Below are positions 47,179-57,696 of a stretch of 64,000 nucleotides of DNA, piece after piece. The DNA is taken from assembly GCF_008017805.1 (NCBI RefSeq), contig NZ_VRTT01000021.1:40910-104909 (forward strand), in the 5' to 3' direction. Source of the stretch: Paenibacillus sp. N3.4. Its GTDB lineage: Bacteria > Bacillota > Bacilli > Paenibacillales > NBRC-103111. The first letter of the stretch is position 1. Every line of letters begins with the position of its first letter. The notes below the pieces were generated by a model. The model made no database searches and was not told where the DNA came from. It saw only the letters and a program-made list of their open reading frames with translations. The translations under genes and the position numbers were made by a program.

Positions 47179-47783
47179 TTACTTACACATTTTCAAAAAG
47201 TTATTAAGCAGTTGCACGCCGATATCGCCGCTTTTTTCCGGGTGGAACTGCATGCCATACACATTATCTTTTCCGACAATAGCGGTCACTGGCTGGTAGT
47301 AATCCGCCACGGCGAGCAAGTCACTCTCCCGCTCTGGCTTTACATGATAGGAGTGAACGAAATACACATGGCCTTCCTCAATGCCTTGGAAGATCGGGCT
47401 TTCACTCTTCTTATAGCTAAGACGATTCCAGCCCATATGCGGCACTTTGTAGTCTCCGCGAAAACGAACGACCGAACCAGGCAAAAGAGCCAATCCTTCA
47501 TGATCACCATGCTCTTCGCTGCTGGCGAAAAGGAGTTGCATGCCCAGACAAATGCCTAGCAACGGCTTGCCTGACGCTGCGTATCGGATAACGACATCGT
47601 TCAGCCCAGAATCGCGCAGCTGCTCCATCGCGTCGCCAAAAGCGCTACACCTGGTAGGATAGCTCCCTCTGCCGCAAGAATTTGCTCAGCATCACCGGTT
47701 ACAACCGCTTCATAGCCAAGGCGCTCGACAGCTTTGCTCACGCTGTGTAAATTACCCATTCCATAGTCAATAATGGCAATCAT
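47179..47783 (-). pseudogene. hisH: Imidazole glycerol phosphate synthase glutamine amidotransferase subunit, frameshifted
   Basis: The first part (MIAIIDYGMGNLHSVSKAVE to ILPGV) and the second (AMEQLRDSGLN on) lie in different frames. One more G near 47645 gives the expected LPGVGAFGDAMEQL. The class I amidotransferase triad is present: Cys in GICLGMQLLF, His and Glu in FHPEKSG. The full protein is about 202 residues. It supplies ammonia to HisF. A sequencing error is likely because all other parts are well conserved. Confidence 0.88.
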
Positions 47784-47784
47784 C

Positions 47785-48393
47785 TTACAGCACTCCCTTC
47801 GTCGAAGGAACCCCCTGTACACGAGGATCAATCGATGTCGCTTCATCCAACGCGCGGCCTAATGCTTTGAATACAGCCTCAATCATGTGATGCGTATTCT
47901 GTCCGTAATGTACGATCACATGCAGGGTAATACGCGCTTCCAAGGCTAGCTTCCACAGAAACTCATGAACAAGCTGAGTATCAAAGCTTCCTACCTGTTG
48001 GGACGGATACTGCGCACGATACTCAAAATGCGGGCGGTTGCTAATATCGATCACAACTTGCGCAAGCGCTTCGTCCATAGGTACGAAAACACTTGCATAG
48101 CGTTTAATGCCTCTTTTATCTCCAAGTGCCTCGCGGAGCGTTTGGCCCAAGCAAATGCCGATATCCTCAACCGTGTGATGATCGTCAATTTCAATATCAC
48201 CCTTGGCTACCACATTCAGGTTGAATTGACCGTGTTTCGTAAACAAATCGAGCATATGATTTAAGAAGGGAACATCGGTTTCAATCTCGGAAACTCCCGT
48301 TCCGTCTACTTGAAATGTGAGGGCAATATCCGTTTCATTCGTTTTGCGGGCTACACTCGCTGAGCGAGTCAGCGCTTTCTCCTGTTCAGCCAT
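47785..48393 (-). CDS. hisB: Imidazoleglycerol-phosphate dehydratase
   Basis: The 202-residue enzyme has the metal motifs HMLDLFTKHG, DDHHTVEDIGICLGQ and the C-terminal HHMIEAVFKALGRAL. It dehydrates imidazole glycerol phosphate. It abuts hisD without a gap. Confidence 0.97.
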   Translation of the reverse strand: MAEQEKALTRSASVARKTNETDIALTFQVDGTGVSEIETDVPFLNHMLDLFTKHGQFNLNVVAKGDIEIDDHHTVEDIGICLGQTLREALGDKRGIKRYASVFVPMDEALAQVVIDISNRPHFEYRAQYPSQQVGSFDTQLVHEFLWKLALEARITLHVIVHYGQNTHHMIEAVFKALGRALDEATSIDPRVQGVPSTKGVL

Positions 48394-49688
48394 CTACTTT
48401 AACTTCCCTTCCTTCTTAAGTCTTACCTCTACCGCTCTCGCATGACCTTCCAGCCCCTCATTACGAGCCAGTGTCATAATCATCTCGCCATTGGCGAGCA
48501 AAGCTTCCTTGCTATAGTGAATGACGCTTGATTTTTTCAGGAAATCGTCCACATTCAGTGGCGATGAGAACCGTGCTGTTCCGTTCGTCGGCAGCACATG
48601 GTTCGGTCCGGCGAAGTAATCGCCTACCGGTTCCGTACTGTAAGCGCCAAGGAAAATAGCTCCGGCATTCTCGATACGCGGCAGTAAGTTAAAAGGCTCC
48701 TGCACCAGCAACTCGCAATGCTCAGGAGCTAAGCGATTAACGACATCCACGCCCTCGTCCAAGCTATCCACAAGGAGGATAGCTCCCTTAGTTGCTGTGG
48801 AGACAGCCGCGATCGCTTTCTTCGGCAGCACATCAAGCTGCCGCCATAGCTCCAGCCTCACCGATTCGGCCAGCTCTTCGGAAGGTGTCACCAGAATCGA
48901 CGGTGACATTTCGTCATGCTCGGCCTGCGCAAGCAAATCGGCCGCGATATATTCAGGATCGGCATGCTCATCAGCGAGCACGACGATATCGGTCGGTCCG
49001 GCGATCATGTCGATATCGACGACGCCGAATACGAAGCGCTTCGCCAGCGCGACGTAGATGTTGCCGGGCCCGACGATTTTGTCAACCGGCGGGATCGATT
49101 CCGTGCCGTAGGCCAGCGCGGCTACCGCCTGCGCTCCGCCTACGCGGTAGATCTCTTTCACACCCGCTTCGGCTGCTGCCACAAGGATATGCGGGTTAAT
49201 GCCTGCTTCACCCGCGGTGGCCGGAGGCGTCACCATCGCGATCTCCGGCACCCCCGCGACGATCGCGGGGATGGCGTTCATCAGCACGGAGGAAGGGTAA
49301 GCCGCCTTCCCTCCGGGCACGTACAATCCGACCCGCTTCAGCGGTCGGATGATTTGGCCCAGCAGGCTGCCGTTGGCCTGCAGGTCCATCCACGACTGCG
49401 TTTCTGTTTCTCATGAAACGCACGGATGTTAGCGGCGGCTTGTCGCAGCGCCGCCAGGAACTCGGCGTCAACCTGCGCGTACGCCGCCTGGATCTCCTCG
49501 TCGCTGACGCGAAGCTCAGCGACGGTTACGCGGTCAAATTGCTCCGCCATGCGTCGCAGCGCGGCATCTCCGTCCTGCCGCACGTCCTCTATGATGCGGC
49601 GAACGGCCTCGTTTTGCTCTGGCGAGCCATATTCAACCTCGCGGTTCAATTGAAATTCCGAGGCGGGCATAATCCGCATCTCCATCAT
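48394..49688 (-). pseudogene. hisD: Histidinol dehydrogenase, frameshifted
   Basis: The N-terminal ~100 residues (49338-49688, up to FHEKQKRS) and the rest (48394-49389, from [12 protein letters not shown]) are in different frames. One more C near 49398 restores KRQSWMDL. The C-terminal part has [35 protein letters not shown] (zinc residues) and [14 protein letters not shown]. The full length of about 430 is normal. It oxidises histidinol to histidine in two NAD-dependent steps. The Met at 49679 is the more likely start. Confidence 0.88.
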
Positions 49689-49733
49689 CCTCTCTTCATT
49701 GCCTTGTCACTCTATATCTATCTCGTATAAGAA

Positions 49734-50372
49734 CTAAGCCTTCGTTAATACAGGCAGTACGGCCTGCAGCATATCGCACAAACGTTGAATGGACTCATTC
49801 TTCATCCGATAACTAACCCGGTTCGCAATTAAGCGGCTCGTGATCTGGAATATCTCCTCTTGCTCCACAAGACCGTTCTCTCTCAGCGTTTCTCCGGTTT
49901 CGACCATATCTACGATGCGATCCGCAAGCCCGATTAATGGCGCGAGCTCGATAGAACCGTTTAATTTAATAACCTCAACCTGCTGACCCCGTTCACGGAA
50001 GTATTGCGACGCTACATTCGGGTACTTCGTCGCGACACGAGGGTTGATAACTTCCGTCCAATCCGGCAGTCCAATCACGGACATGCGGCAGCGAGCAATG
50101 CCTAGATCCAGCAGCTCATATACGTTGCGGTTCTCCTCCATCAGCACGTCTTTGCCGACAACGCCAATATCCGCTACACCATATTCCACATACGTCGGAA
50201 CATCCACCGGCTTCGCCAGAATGAACTCCATCCTTGCCTCATGAACAGGTATGATTAACCGACGTCCCTCTTCCAAATCCTCCGGAATCGGCAACCCCGC
50301 TTTATGAAAAAGCTTCGCTGCTTGTTTATAGATACGGCCTTTCGGCATCGCTACTTTGAGAATATCATCCAT
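49734..50372 (-). CDS. hisG: ATP phosphoribosyltransferase, short form
   Basis: The 212-residue short HisG has ALPKGR-like [23 protein letters not shown] and the PRPP loop with [19 protein letters not shown]. It lacks the C-terminal regulatory domain and needs HisZ, encoded just before it. It does the first step, ATP + PRPP to PR-ATP. Confidence 0.96.
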   Translation of the reverse strand: MDDILKVAMPKGRIYKQAAKLFHKAGLPIPEDLEEGRRLIIPVHEARMEFILAKPVDVPTYVEYGVADIGVVGKDVLMEENRNVYELLDLGIARCRMSVIGLPDWTEVINPRVATKYPNVASQYFRERGQQVEVIKLNGSIELAPLIGLADRIVDMVETGETLRENGLVEQEEIFQITSRLIANRVSYRMKNESIQRLCDMLQAVLPVLTKA

Positions 50373-50392
50373 CGCTTACAAACCTCCTTTAC

Positions 50393-51601
50393 CTACACAA
50401 TCAACGTAATAACATCGCTATATCTCGTTCCGTGAAACTCGAACTGCCCATCTTCGCGTTTCAGCAACTGATTCGCCCAATTAGCAGGCTCAGTAACCAG
50501 CTGAGTAATAATGATAACCTCTTCTTCGTTGCTGCGCATAGCCTTCGCCAACTGCAGCGCCTCTTCCCGATGATCTACATCATAGGCGATGAGCACGCGG
50601 CTAGGCTGCTCTACGATTTCTTTCCCAATAACCTCGAGAATCCGGTTCGTCTTTAAAGCAAAGCCCGTTGCTGGCGCAGGACGACCGAACTGGCTAAGCA
50701 AATTATCATAACGGCCGCCACTGCAAACAGGGAAGCCCAGATCTGCTGCATACCCTTCAAAAGTCATACCTGTATAGTAGGAGAAATCTCCGATCATCGT
50801 TAAGTCGATGACCACATGCTCACTAACCCCATAGGCCTTCAAGACATCCCATACTTCACATAAGTGACGAATTGCATCTTGTGCAATAGGATCTTGGGAT
50901 ACTAGGCGAGCTTGCTCGCAAATTTCATTCCCGCCTCTGAGGCGCAATACCCCTATAAGTTCACGTTCCACCTCTGAGGAAAGCGCGAGAGACTTAATCG
51001 CTTCCCGGTAACCCACATAATCGCGGCTAAGAAGATGTTCTTTCAGCAGCAGTTGTGCCTCACTGCGACCAGCCAGCGTTTCCTGGAACAATCCGTTCAG
51101 GAAGCCTACATGCCCAAGCGCTATTTTGAACGTTCCTACACCGGCTGCTTGCAAGGATGCAATAGCTAGTGCAACGACTTCCGCATCTGCTTCCGATGAA
51201 GCATCGCCGACAAGCTCAACCCCCGTTTGGAAAAACTCAGCGTCCCGTCCCGCTTCTTCTTCAATCGCCCGAAACACATTCGAGTGATAGGACAAACGCA
51301 ATGGGAAAGCATATTCTTTCAACAAGGATGATGCTACACGCGCAATGGGTGCTGTTAATTCAGAACGTAATACAAGCGTCTTGCCCTTACGATCCAGCAG
51401 CTTAAACAACTTCTTATCTTCTGTGGAGCTTGCTACTCCAACCGTATCATAATATTCAAGTGTAGGCGTAATAATCTGGTTGTATCCCCAGCGTTCCATA
51501 CAAGCCAATACACGGAATTCAATATTTCGCAGCTTCGCAACCGCCTCAGGCAAATAATCTTTAACCCCTATCGGTTTTTCAAACACTTTTGGCTTTGACA
51601 C
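50393..51601 (-). CDS. hisZ: ATP phosphoribosyltransferase regulatory subunit HisZ
   Basis: The 402-residue HisRS-like protein has motif 2-like LRSELTAPIARVASSLLKEY and motif 3-like FEGYAADLGFPVCSGGRYDNL. It lacks the anticodon-binding domain and forms the holoenzyme with short HisG. It is first in the his operon. Confidence 0.95.
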   Translation of the reverse strand: MSKPKVFEKPIGVKDYLPEAVAKLRNIEFRVLACMERWGYNQIITPTLEYYDTVGVASSTEDKKLFKLLDRKGKTLVLRSELTAPIARVASSLLKEYAFPLRLSYHSNVFRAIEEEAGRDAEFFQTGVELVGDASSEADAEVVALAIASLQAAGVGTFKIALGHVGFLNGLFQETLAGRSEAQLLLKEHLLSRDYVGYREAIKSLALSSEVERELIGVLRLRGGNEICEQARLVSQDPIAQDAIRHLCEVWDVLKAYGVSEHVVIDLTMIGDFSYYTGMTFEGYAADLGFPVCSGGRYDNLLSQFGRPAPATGFALKTNRILEVIGKEIVEQPSRVLIAYDVDHREEALQLAKAMRSNEEEVIIITQLVTEPANWANQLLKREDGQFEFHGTRYSDVITLIV

Positions 51602-51636
51602 CGGCTCACCTCAATATCTAGAAATTGTTCTCTTGT

Positions 51637-51669
51637 ATTATAAATGCTTTACTACGGTAACGTGCTACC
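51637..51669 (-). promoter_or_regulatory. Candidate his operon promoter and inverted repeat
   Basis: On the minus strand a -10 TATAAT (51637-51642) lies about 36 bp before hisZ with no good -35. The inverted repeat GGTAGCACGTTACC (51656-51669) lies in the -35 region and could be an operator. No T-box is seen. Confidence 0.4.
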
Positions 51670-51763
51670 ATACTACCAAAATAAAGAATGTACGGTTATT
51701 TTATCATGTAACCCTAGGACCGTCAATCATCTTCCTTTGACTGTAAAGCTCCATACACAAAAA

Positions 51764-51797
51764 AAAGAGCTGTACAGCTTGCCTGCGTACACCTCTT
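51764..51797 (-). terminator. Terminator after the yvoF-like gene
   Basis: On the minus strand AAGAGGTGTAC and CTGTACAGCTCTT form a stem with two mismatches, followed by T8. It separates the hprK-lgt-ppaX-yvoF unit from the his operon. Confidence 0.7.
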
Positions 51798-52290
51798 AAT
51801 TCTCCTTATTTCCTTCTCGAATCGTTTGAAGTGGATTTCCGGCCACAAAACTGTGCGGTGCCACATCTTTATGTACAACAGAGCCGGCGCCAATGATGGC
51901 GTAATCACCTATCGTCACGCCAGGCAGAATCGTTGTATTGGCACCCACCATAACGTGCGATCCGATGTTTACCTCACCCAATCGGTACTCTTTGGTTAAA
52001 TACTCATGCGCCAAAATCGTTGTGTTATAGCCAATAATCGTATTACTGCCCACATGAATTTTCTCTGGAAAAAAAACATCAACCATAACCATCAAAGCAA
52101 AGGCTGTGTGCTCCCCTACTTTCATACCTAGGATATGACGATAGATCCAGTTCTTCACACGCAGTGAAGGCGAGTATCGCGTTATTTGGATACAAACAAA
52201 ATTCCGTATCGCCTTCCACTTACTTACCGTGTGATAAATTTGCCATAACGCGTTAGGTCCATCAACCGGATATTTGTCCGTTTTTCTCAA
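51796..52290 (-). CDS. Hexapeptide-repeat acyltransferase (YvoF-like)
   Basis: The 164-residue protein has left-handed beta-helix hexapeptide repeats (for example HVGSNTIIGYNTTILAHEYL, IGSHVMVGANTTILPGVTIG) and the family signature IGAGSVVHKDVAPHSFVAGN. It is a predicted acetyltransferase with unknown acceptor. It overlaps ppaX by 4 bp and holds the yvoF place of B. subtilis. Confidence 0.88.
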   Translation of the reverse strand: MRKTDKYPVDGPNALWQIYHTVSKWKAIRNFVCIQITRYSPSLRVKNWIYRHILGMKVGEHTAFALMVMVDVFFPEKIHVGSNTIIGYNTTILAHEYLTKEYRLGEVNIGSHVMVGANTTILPGVTIGDYAIIGAGSVVHKDVAPHSFVAGNPLQTIREGNKEN

Positions 52291-52946
52291 CCAGCATTCA
52301 CATCCGACGTAAGCCCGATAATCGGCAGCAATTCAAGCATATCGTCTATCAAATAATTCGGATTGTATTGCTCCAAATAAGAGCGTCCTTTCCACGACCA
52401 AGATACGCCTACCGCGGTAACCCCGGCATTTTGCGCAGCTTCAATATCATAATGACTGTCTCCAACCATGACCGCTTGGTCTGCTGTGCTGCCTAACTCC
52501 TTTAACGCTTTAAATATGCCTTCCGGATTGGGCTTTGGCTCCTTCACATCTTCGACTGTAACAATCGTGCTGATGAAGGAATCTAGTCCGCAGAGCTTTA
52601 ATCCCATCAAAGTCGTTTGTCGAATTTTGCTCGTCACGATGCCAATTTTAATTCCTTTTTCGTGGAGTGTAGACATGACTGCATGTACATTCGGAAATTC
52701 TTTAACCAGCTCATCATGTTTAGAAAGGTTAAACGTACGATATTTTTTAATAATCTCTTCGACTTCTTTTCTCCCTGTAAAAAATTCCATTTGCTCAACC
52801 AGAGGTCGTCCCATATTCGGTATGATCAGCTCTCTGCTTACAGGTTCCGGCGTTTCGCCTTCCAAGCTATGCAGGAAAGACTGGACAATTAATTCATTTG
52901 TATCGACAATCGTGCCATCCAAATCAAACAGTACGGTTTGAATCAT
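52287..52946 (-). CDS. ppaX: Pyrophosphatase PpaX (HAD family)
   Basis: The 219-residue HAD hydrolase has motif I FDLDGTIVDTN, motif II VTSKIR, Lys in EPKPNPEG and motif IV GDSHYDIEAAQNAG. In B. subtilis PpaX hydrolyses the pyrophosphate made by HprK when it dephosphorylates P-Ser-HPr. Its start overlaps lgt by 23 bp, two genes after hprK, supporting the role. Confidence 0.94.
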   Translation of the reverse strand: MIQTVLFDLDGTIVDTNELIVQSFLHSLEGETPEPVSRELIIPNMGRPLVEQMEFFTGRKEVEEIIKKYRTFNLSKHDELVKEFPNVHAVMSTLHEKGIKIGIVTSKIRQTTLMGLKLCGLDSFISTIVTVEDVKEPKPNPEGIFKALKELGSTADQAVMVGDSHYDIEAAQNAGVTAVGVSWSWKGRSYLEQYNPNYLIDDMLELLPIIGLTSDVNAG

Positions 52947-53901
52947 AATCTGCTCCTTTATCCTCTATCTCTGTCTCATTTCGTGCTTTGTTGTTATCAA
53001 TTGCTTTTGTTGAAACAATGGGATCTGAATAATGAACATTCGCATACCCCTTTTTTCTTCTTACAATAATGACGATAACCAGCCCAATTACAATGAGAAG
53101 CGCTAACAGCTGGGAAAATCTAATGTTTCCGCCATAAGTCAACACGCCTGGTTCAAAAACAATTCTCATCGGGGACCAAAGTGCGTTCATGAGTGAAGCA
53201 AGCCATGTCGGGCCCGTGATATCAAGGCTGTCCGTACGCACTCCTTCAATGAAGAAACGACCAATGGAATACCAGATGAAATAACTGAAAAATAGTTCAC
53301 CTGCTCGAAGGAACGGTCTGCGGCGCAGCCACAACAAAAAGATTAGACCTACTATATTCCATACCGACTCATATAAAAAGGCAGGGTGATAGAATTGACC
53401 ATCGATATTCATCTGATTGACGATAAAATTGGGCAAATGCAAGGTATTGCGCAGGAAGGATTCCGAGACAGGACCACCGTGCGCTTCCTGGTTCATAAAG
53501 TTTCCCCAACGGCCGATCGCTTGTCCAATAATTAAACCGGGCGCACTAATATCGGCAATTCTTAGGTACCCATAGCCTTTAGCCCTTACGTAGAAGTAGC
53601 TACCTATAATTGCTCCTATCAATGCTCCGTATATCGCTATTCCGCCGTGCCAAATCATAAAAATCTCGGCCAAATTATTTTTATAATCCGACCATTGGAA
53701 AGCAACGTAGTAAATTCTTGCTCCGATAATTGCTGCTGGTACACCAATTAGCAATAAATCCATAAAAAAGTCAGGGACGATTTTGAACCGTTTCCCTTCT
53801 CGGATTTGCAGCAATAATCCGATTAAAGCAGCCGTACCTAAAATAATGCCGTACCACCGCACATGTATCGGGCCAAGCGAAAATGCAACACTTTCTAGCA
53901 T
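52924..53901 (-). CDS. lgt: Prolipoprotein diacylglyceryl transferase
   Basis: The 325-residue membrane enzyme has seven hydrophobic segments, the Lgt signature GRWGNFMNQEAHGGPVS and YESVWNIVG, and HxGG (IWHGGIAIYGA). It transfers diacylglycerol to the lipobox Cys of prolipoproteins such as the sugar-binding protein at 27103. Its C-terminal tail of about 50 residues is charged and overlaps the ppaX start. Confidence 0.96.
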   Translation of the reverse strand: MLESVAFSLGPIHVRWYGIILGTAALIGLLLQIREGKRFKIVPDFFMDLLLIGVPAAIIGARIYYVAFQWSDYKNNLAEIFMIWHGGIAIYGALIGAIIGSYFYVRAKGYGYLRIADISAPGLIIGQAIGRWGNFMNQEAHGGPVSESFLRNTLHLPNFIVNQMNIDGQFYHPAFLYESVWNIVGLIFLLWLRRRPFLRAGELFFSYFIWYSIGRFFIEGVRTDSLDITGPTWLASLMNALWSPMRIVFEPGVLTYGGNIRFSQLLALLIVIGLVIVIIVRRKKGYANVHYSDPIVSTKAIDNNKARNETEIEDKGADYDSNRTV

Positions 53902-53975
53902 AGTTTCACTCCTTCTTATTTAATCCCCGTTTCTGATAACCTCTGTCCGTTATTATGAGGCAAATTCACACGTGA

Positions 53976-54917
53976 TTAATCAGAATCCTCAAAATCCTCG
54001 TTCAACGATTCGGTCAGTTTATTCGTGAACTGGAGAGCTGCGTTATAACCCATATTCTTCAATCGATAGTTCATCGCGGCTACTTCCACGATAACCGCGA
54101 GATTTCTTCCAGGTCGAACAGGAATGGTTACAAGTGGCAAATCGGTATCAATAATTCGGGTTAACTCTTCATCCAATCCCAATCGATCATACTGCTTGTC
54201 CTGCTGCCAATTCTCCAGCCTTACTACAACCGAAATCTTCTTCACATTCCGTATTGCACCGGCCCCGAATAACGTCATGACATTAATAATGCCCACGCCG
54301 CGAATTTCGAGCAAATGACGAATAAGCTCTGGAGCGTTACCTGTCAGTACTTTATCACCGTTTTGGCGGATTTCCACGGCGTCATCAGCAATCAGCCTGT
54401 GGCCCCGCTTCACAAGTTCAAGTGCGGTTTCACTTTTCCCGATACCGCTGCTTCCCGTAATCAACATACCAATGCCATAAACATCGACCAGTACACCATG
54501 AATCGTCGTACTCGGTGCTAGTTTATTTTCTAGAAATCCGGTCAAACGACTTGCAAAGATCGTTGTCGACATTTGACTTCTCAACACCGGAAGATCTCGT
54601 TTGGTCGCCTCTTCGAGAAGCTCTACAGGCACGTCCAAACCTCTCGTTACTATGATACAAGGTGTCTCCTCAGGGGAACATAGCTGCTCTACCCGATTAC
54701 GTCGAACCCCTGTCGTCAGCATTTCCATGAAGGTTACTTCGGTCTTCCCCAGCATTTGTATACGTTCACGCGGATGGTAGTTGAAATATCCGGCCATCTC
54801 CAAACCCGGCCGATAAAGGTCACCCGTTGTTATTGGACGTTTGAGTCCAGCTTCACCTGCAAGAACCTCCATATGGAGGTGTTCCACCATTTCGGAAACC
54901 TTTACTTTTTTCGCCAT
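53976..54917 (-). CDS. hprK: HPr kinase/phosphorylase
   Basis: The 313-residue protein has the Walker [10 protein letters not shown], the HprK signature [20 protein letters not shown] and a C-terminal regulatory part. It phosphorylates Ser46 of HPr/Crh when glycolytic intermediates are high and reverses this with phosphate. The start at 54917 ([10 protein letters not shown]) follows GGAGGAGAC. The target HPr homologue lies at 35695 in this window. Confidence 0.96.
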   Translation of the reverse strand: MAKKVKVSEMVEHLHMEVLAGEAGLKRPITTGDLYRPGLEMAGYFNYHPRERIQMLGKTEVTFMEMLTTGVRRNRVEQLCSPEETPCIIVTRGLDVPVELLEEATKRDLPVLRSQMSTTIFASRLTGFLENKLAPSTTIHGVLVDVYGIGMLITGSSGIGKSETALELVKRGHRLIADDAVEIRQNGDKVLTGNAPELIRHLLEIRGVGIINVMTLFGAGAIRNVKKISVVVRLENWQQDKQYDRLGLDEELTRIIDTDLPLVTIPVRPGRNLAVIVEVAAMNYRLKNMGYNAALQFTNKLTESLNEDFEDSD

Positions 54918-54934
54918 CGACCTGTCTCCTCCGA

Positions 54935-54954
54935 GTTTTGCCCTAAGCAAAACG
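54935..54954 (-). repeat. Palindromic leader element before hprK
   Basis: CGTTTTGC-TTAGG-GCAAAAC on the minus strand lies just before the hprK ribosome binding site, like the element before trxB (41114-41132). Confidence 0.6.
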
Positions 54955-55055
54955 TGCTTCTTGTACTAAACATCGTTTTCCCAATAGTTTCATCGTAATG
55001 GAATACCCGTATGAAATCAACTAAAGTGTTCATGAAGCTGGGTGTACACAGACAA

Positions 55056-55085
55056 AAAGACCAGCCGTGAACGGCTGGCCTTTCT
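55056..55085 (-). terminator. Terminator of msmX
   Basis: On the minus strand GGCCAGCCG/CGGCTGGTC with loop TTCA, followed by TTTTTG. Confidence 0.85.
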
Positions 55086-55095
55086 TCATACGATC

Positions 55096-56226
55096 TTATA
55101 GATTAGGGTTAACTAAGATAGACAAAGTTGATTCTTTATCAAAGAAATGAACTTTATTCATATCTAGCGCCAATTTAACATTCGTACCTTCTTTGATTCC
55201 CGAACGGCCATCTACACGTGCGATAACCGTGTTAGCGCCGATTCCGTTTAGATATAAGTACATTTCATGACCCAAGTTCTCAGTCAATTCTACGTTTACA
55301 TTGAAAACTGTGTTTGGAGAAGCTTCCAAGAATACAGGCTCTTCGTGAATATCTTCTGGACGCACACCTAGAATAATTTCTTTACCTACATAACCTTTGT
55401 CCTTCAGTACTTGCGCTTTGCCTGCAGGGATTTCAACATTTACAGTTCCTGCTTTAAAGAATACACCGCTTCCTTCTTGGGACAATGTTCCTGTCATGAA
55501 GTTCATGGAAGGAGATCCAATGAAGCCCGCAACGAAGATGTTTACTGGGAAATTGTAGATTTCTTCAGGTGTAGCCGCTTGTTGAATGATACCTTTGTCC
55601 ATAACAACGATACGATCGCCCATTGTCATAGCTTCGATTTGGTCATGCGTTACATAGATTGTAGTTACGCCAAGACGTTTTGTTAATTTTGTGATTTCCG
55701 CACGCATTTGTACACGAAGTTTCGCATCCAAGTTGGAAAGCGGCTCATCCATTAAGAATACTTGTGGCTCACGAACAATCGCACGGCCCAAGGCAACACG
55801 TTGACGTTGACCACCGGAAAGTGCTTTTGGTTTACGGTCAAGCAAGTGAACGATATCTAAGATTTTCGCTGCTTCGCGAACGCGAGCATCGATATCAGCT
55901 TTTTTGAATTTACGAAGTTTCAAACCGAACGCCATATTTTGATAAACAGTCATATGTGGATAAAGGGCATAGGATTGGAATACCATTGCGATATCGCGAT
56001 CTTTTGGAGCGACATCATTTACAAGGCGGTCGCCGATGTAAAGTTCACCTTCAGTAATTTCCTCTAATCCTGCGATCATACGAAGAGTTGTGGATTTTCC
56101 GCAACCGGATGCTCCAACCAATACAACGAACTCTTTATCTTCAACTTCAAGATGGAAATCTTTAACTGTGGATTCTTCTGCACCAGAATATCTTTTAACG
56201 ATATGATTTAAACGTACGCCTGCCAT
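55096..56226 (-). CDS. msmX: Multi-sugar ABC transporter ATPase MsmX/UgpC type
   Basis: The 376-residue ATPase has Walker [12 protein letters not shown], the signature [16 protein letters not shown], Walker [16 protein letters not shown] and a C-terminal TOBE-like domain ([10 protein letters not shown]). In B. subtilis MsmX powers several sugar importers that lack their own ATPase, as the one at 27103-30218 does. It stands alone with its own terminator. Upstream (56250-56272) two TTGATCA copies in inverted order may be an operator. Confidence 0.94.
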   Translation of the reverse strand: MAGVRLNHIVKRYSGAEESTVKDFHLEVEDKEFVVLVGASGCGKSTTLRMIAGLEEITEGELYIGDRLVNDVAPKDRDIAMVFQSYALYPHMTVYQNMAFGLKLRKFKKADIDARVREAAKILDIVHLLDRKPKALSGGQRQRVALGRAIVREPQVFLMDEPLSNLDAKLRVQMRAEITKLTKRLGVTTIYVTHDQIEAMTMGDRIVVMDKGIIQQAATPEEIYNFPVNIFVAGFIGSPSMNFMTGTLSQEGSGVFFKAGTVNVEIPAGKAQVLKDKGYVGKEIILGVRPEDIHEEPVFLEASPNTVFNVNVELTENLGHEMYLYLNGIGANTVIARVDGRSGIKEGTNVKLALDMNKVHFFDKESTLSILVNPNL

Positions 56227-56337
56227 GGTTTCATTCCCCCTACGATTTATTGATCATATACTTGTTGATCAACTTTTCAATATACTCATCTTACCTTACG
56301 AAGGCATGACTGACTATGCACAATCCCTACAAAAAAA

Positions 56338-57453
56338 TCACTTTCTTTTCGTTACTTTGTACAATAGTAATGCCAGTCTGACCAATACGGCATGATTAAA
56401 CGTTCTTACATCAAGCCCTGTCTCATTCTTAAACTTGTCCAAACGATACAACAGTGTGTTTCTATGAATATATAACTTCTTAGCCGTCTCACTAACGTTA
56501 CAGTCCAATGTGAAGAAATGCTCCAGTGTCGTTACGGTCTCCGCATCCAGTGCATGGTCCGTCCCGCGCAAAACCTGTTCCAAGAACTCCGCTTTTTCTT
56601 CCTCTTGAACGAGATGCAGGAGCTTCTCAAGTCGGAGTTCCCAGCGCAAATGAATAAAGCTGCCTACATGGAAGGACCGCCCAAGCATAATCGTTTCGCG
56701 CAGCTTTAGAATCGTCGCAAACAGCGATTTCGCTGGCTTGACAGGATAATCTATGGCTAAATGGCATTCGCCAATCCATTCATTGGCAAGCATTTCATAA
56801 AGACCGGAACCAAGAGCATCAAGGGTCTGTTCGACACTCTCTTCTTCATCTCCTTCTCTTTCTTCACTTCCACTGGTCAATAAGCCCTCTGGCGCTAATA
56901 TAAGCCATTCTTTATCCAATAAGGGGATCAGGATAATCTCAGATTCAAAGAAAGATTCCAGCAATTTCTTCAGTTCTGCATAGGAGACGCTTTGACTTTG
57001 AGAGTAATCTCCATAGAGCAGCAGTGGAATTTTCGTCGAATATAAAGAGGATTGAGAGGCAAGAGCATCGGGAAGTTCCGCATGAGTGGAACCGCGCTCC
57101 ATCTGCTCCAGAAGCCAATCTTTTAGTTGGTAGGCTTTCCTTTCATCTTCCGACAGATAGGCCCCCCATTGTTTCTTATCAACGGTTTGCTTGGACTCTA
57201 CGGTTAACTCCACCAGCCTACGCTCAGATGTCGTTAATTCGGCTGCTGCTATTTCCAGGATTCGGAACTCTTTATCTTCCTTGGCTAAATAGAAAAGAAC
57301 ATCTTGATCTCGAAGCACACTCCGACCAGAGCTCCCTGGCGATTCTTCCTCCTCATGTACCAGGCGATTCCAATCCGCCTCGGGTAACAAACTAATTTGC
57401 ATAGGCACCTGTAAAACCGCTTCCAAACGCTCCTTCATTCGCTCCCAATCCAT
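56338..57453 (-). CDS. PucR/CdaR-type transcriptional regulator
   Basis: The 371-residue protein has a C-terminal PucR-type HTH (TLDCNVSETAKKLYIHRNTL, followed by LYRLDKFKNETGLDV). The N-terminal ~280 residues show no known ligand motif. Such regulators often respond to sugar acids, purines or amino acids. It lies beside msmX on the same strand, with no clear link. Confidence 0.82.
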   Translation of the reverse strand: MDWERMKERLEAVLQVPMQISLLPEADWNRLVHEEEESPGSSGRSVLRDQDVLFYLAKEDKEFRILEIAAAELTTSERRLVELTVESKQTVDKKQWGAYLSEDERKAYQLKDWLLEQMERGSTHAELPDALASQSSLYSTKIPLLLYGDYSQSQSVSYAELKKLLESFFESEIILIPLLDKEWLILAPEGLLTSGSEEREGDEEESVEQTLDALGSGLYEMLANEWIGECHLAIDYPVKPAKSLFATILKLRETIMLGRSFHVGSFIHLRWELRLEKLLHLVQEEEKAEFLEQVLRGTDHALDAETVTTLEHFFTLDCNVSETAKKLYIHRNTLLYRLDKFKNETGLDVRTFNHAVLVRLALLLYKVTKRK

Positions 57454-57532
57454 TGACTTTCTCTCCTTACTCCATAATCATCTTCTATTTCTCTATCTCT
57501 CTATTGTACCATATATGACCACTCCCATGTGA

Positions 57533-57571
57533 AAGAACCCCCCTGCATGATTGCGGCAGAAGGGTTCTTTT
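57533..57571 (+). terminator. Terminator-like hairpin
   Basis: AAGAACCC...CTGC and GCAG...GGGTTCTT form a long stem with TTTTC after it on the plus strand. It lies between the divergent regulator and membrane-protein genes and its parent transcript is unclear. Confidence 0.5.
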
Positions 57572-57696
57572 CGGATCCATTTTATACAACTTGTTTTTCA
57601 AGCCTTTTATCTCAAATTAAACTTTGCTCATAAACTTCGTAAAATTTGGAAATAATTTAACGTATTGAATTTCATCCTAATCAGGAGGTTACACAT

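Noticed and set aside
51602..51722. T-box or other riboswitch before the his operon
   Set aside because: The leader is too short (about 30-40 nt after the -10 box) and has no T-box sequence or specifier stem.
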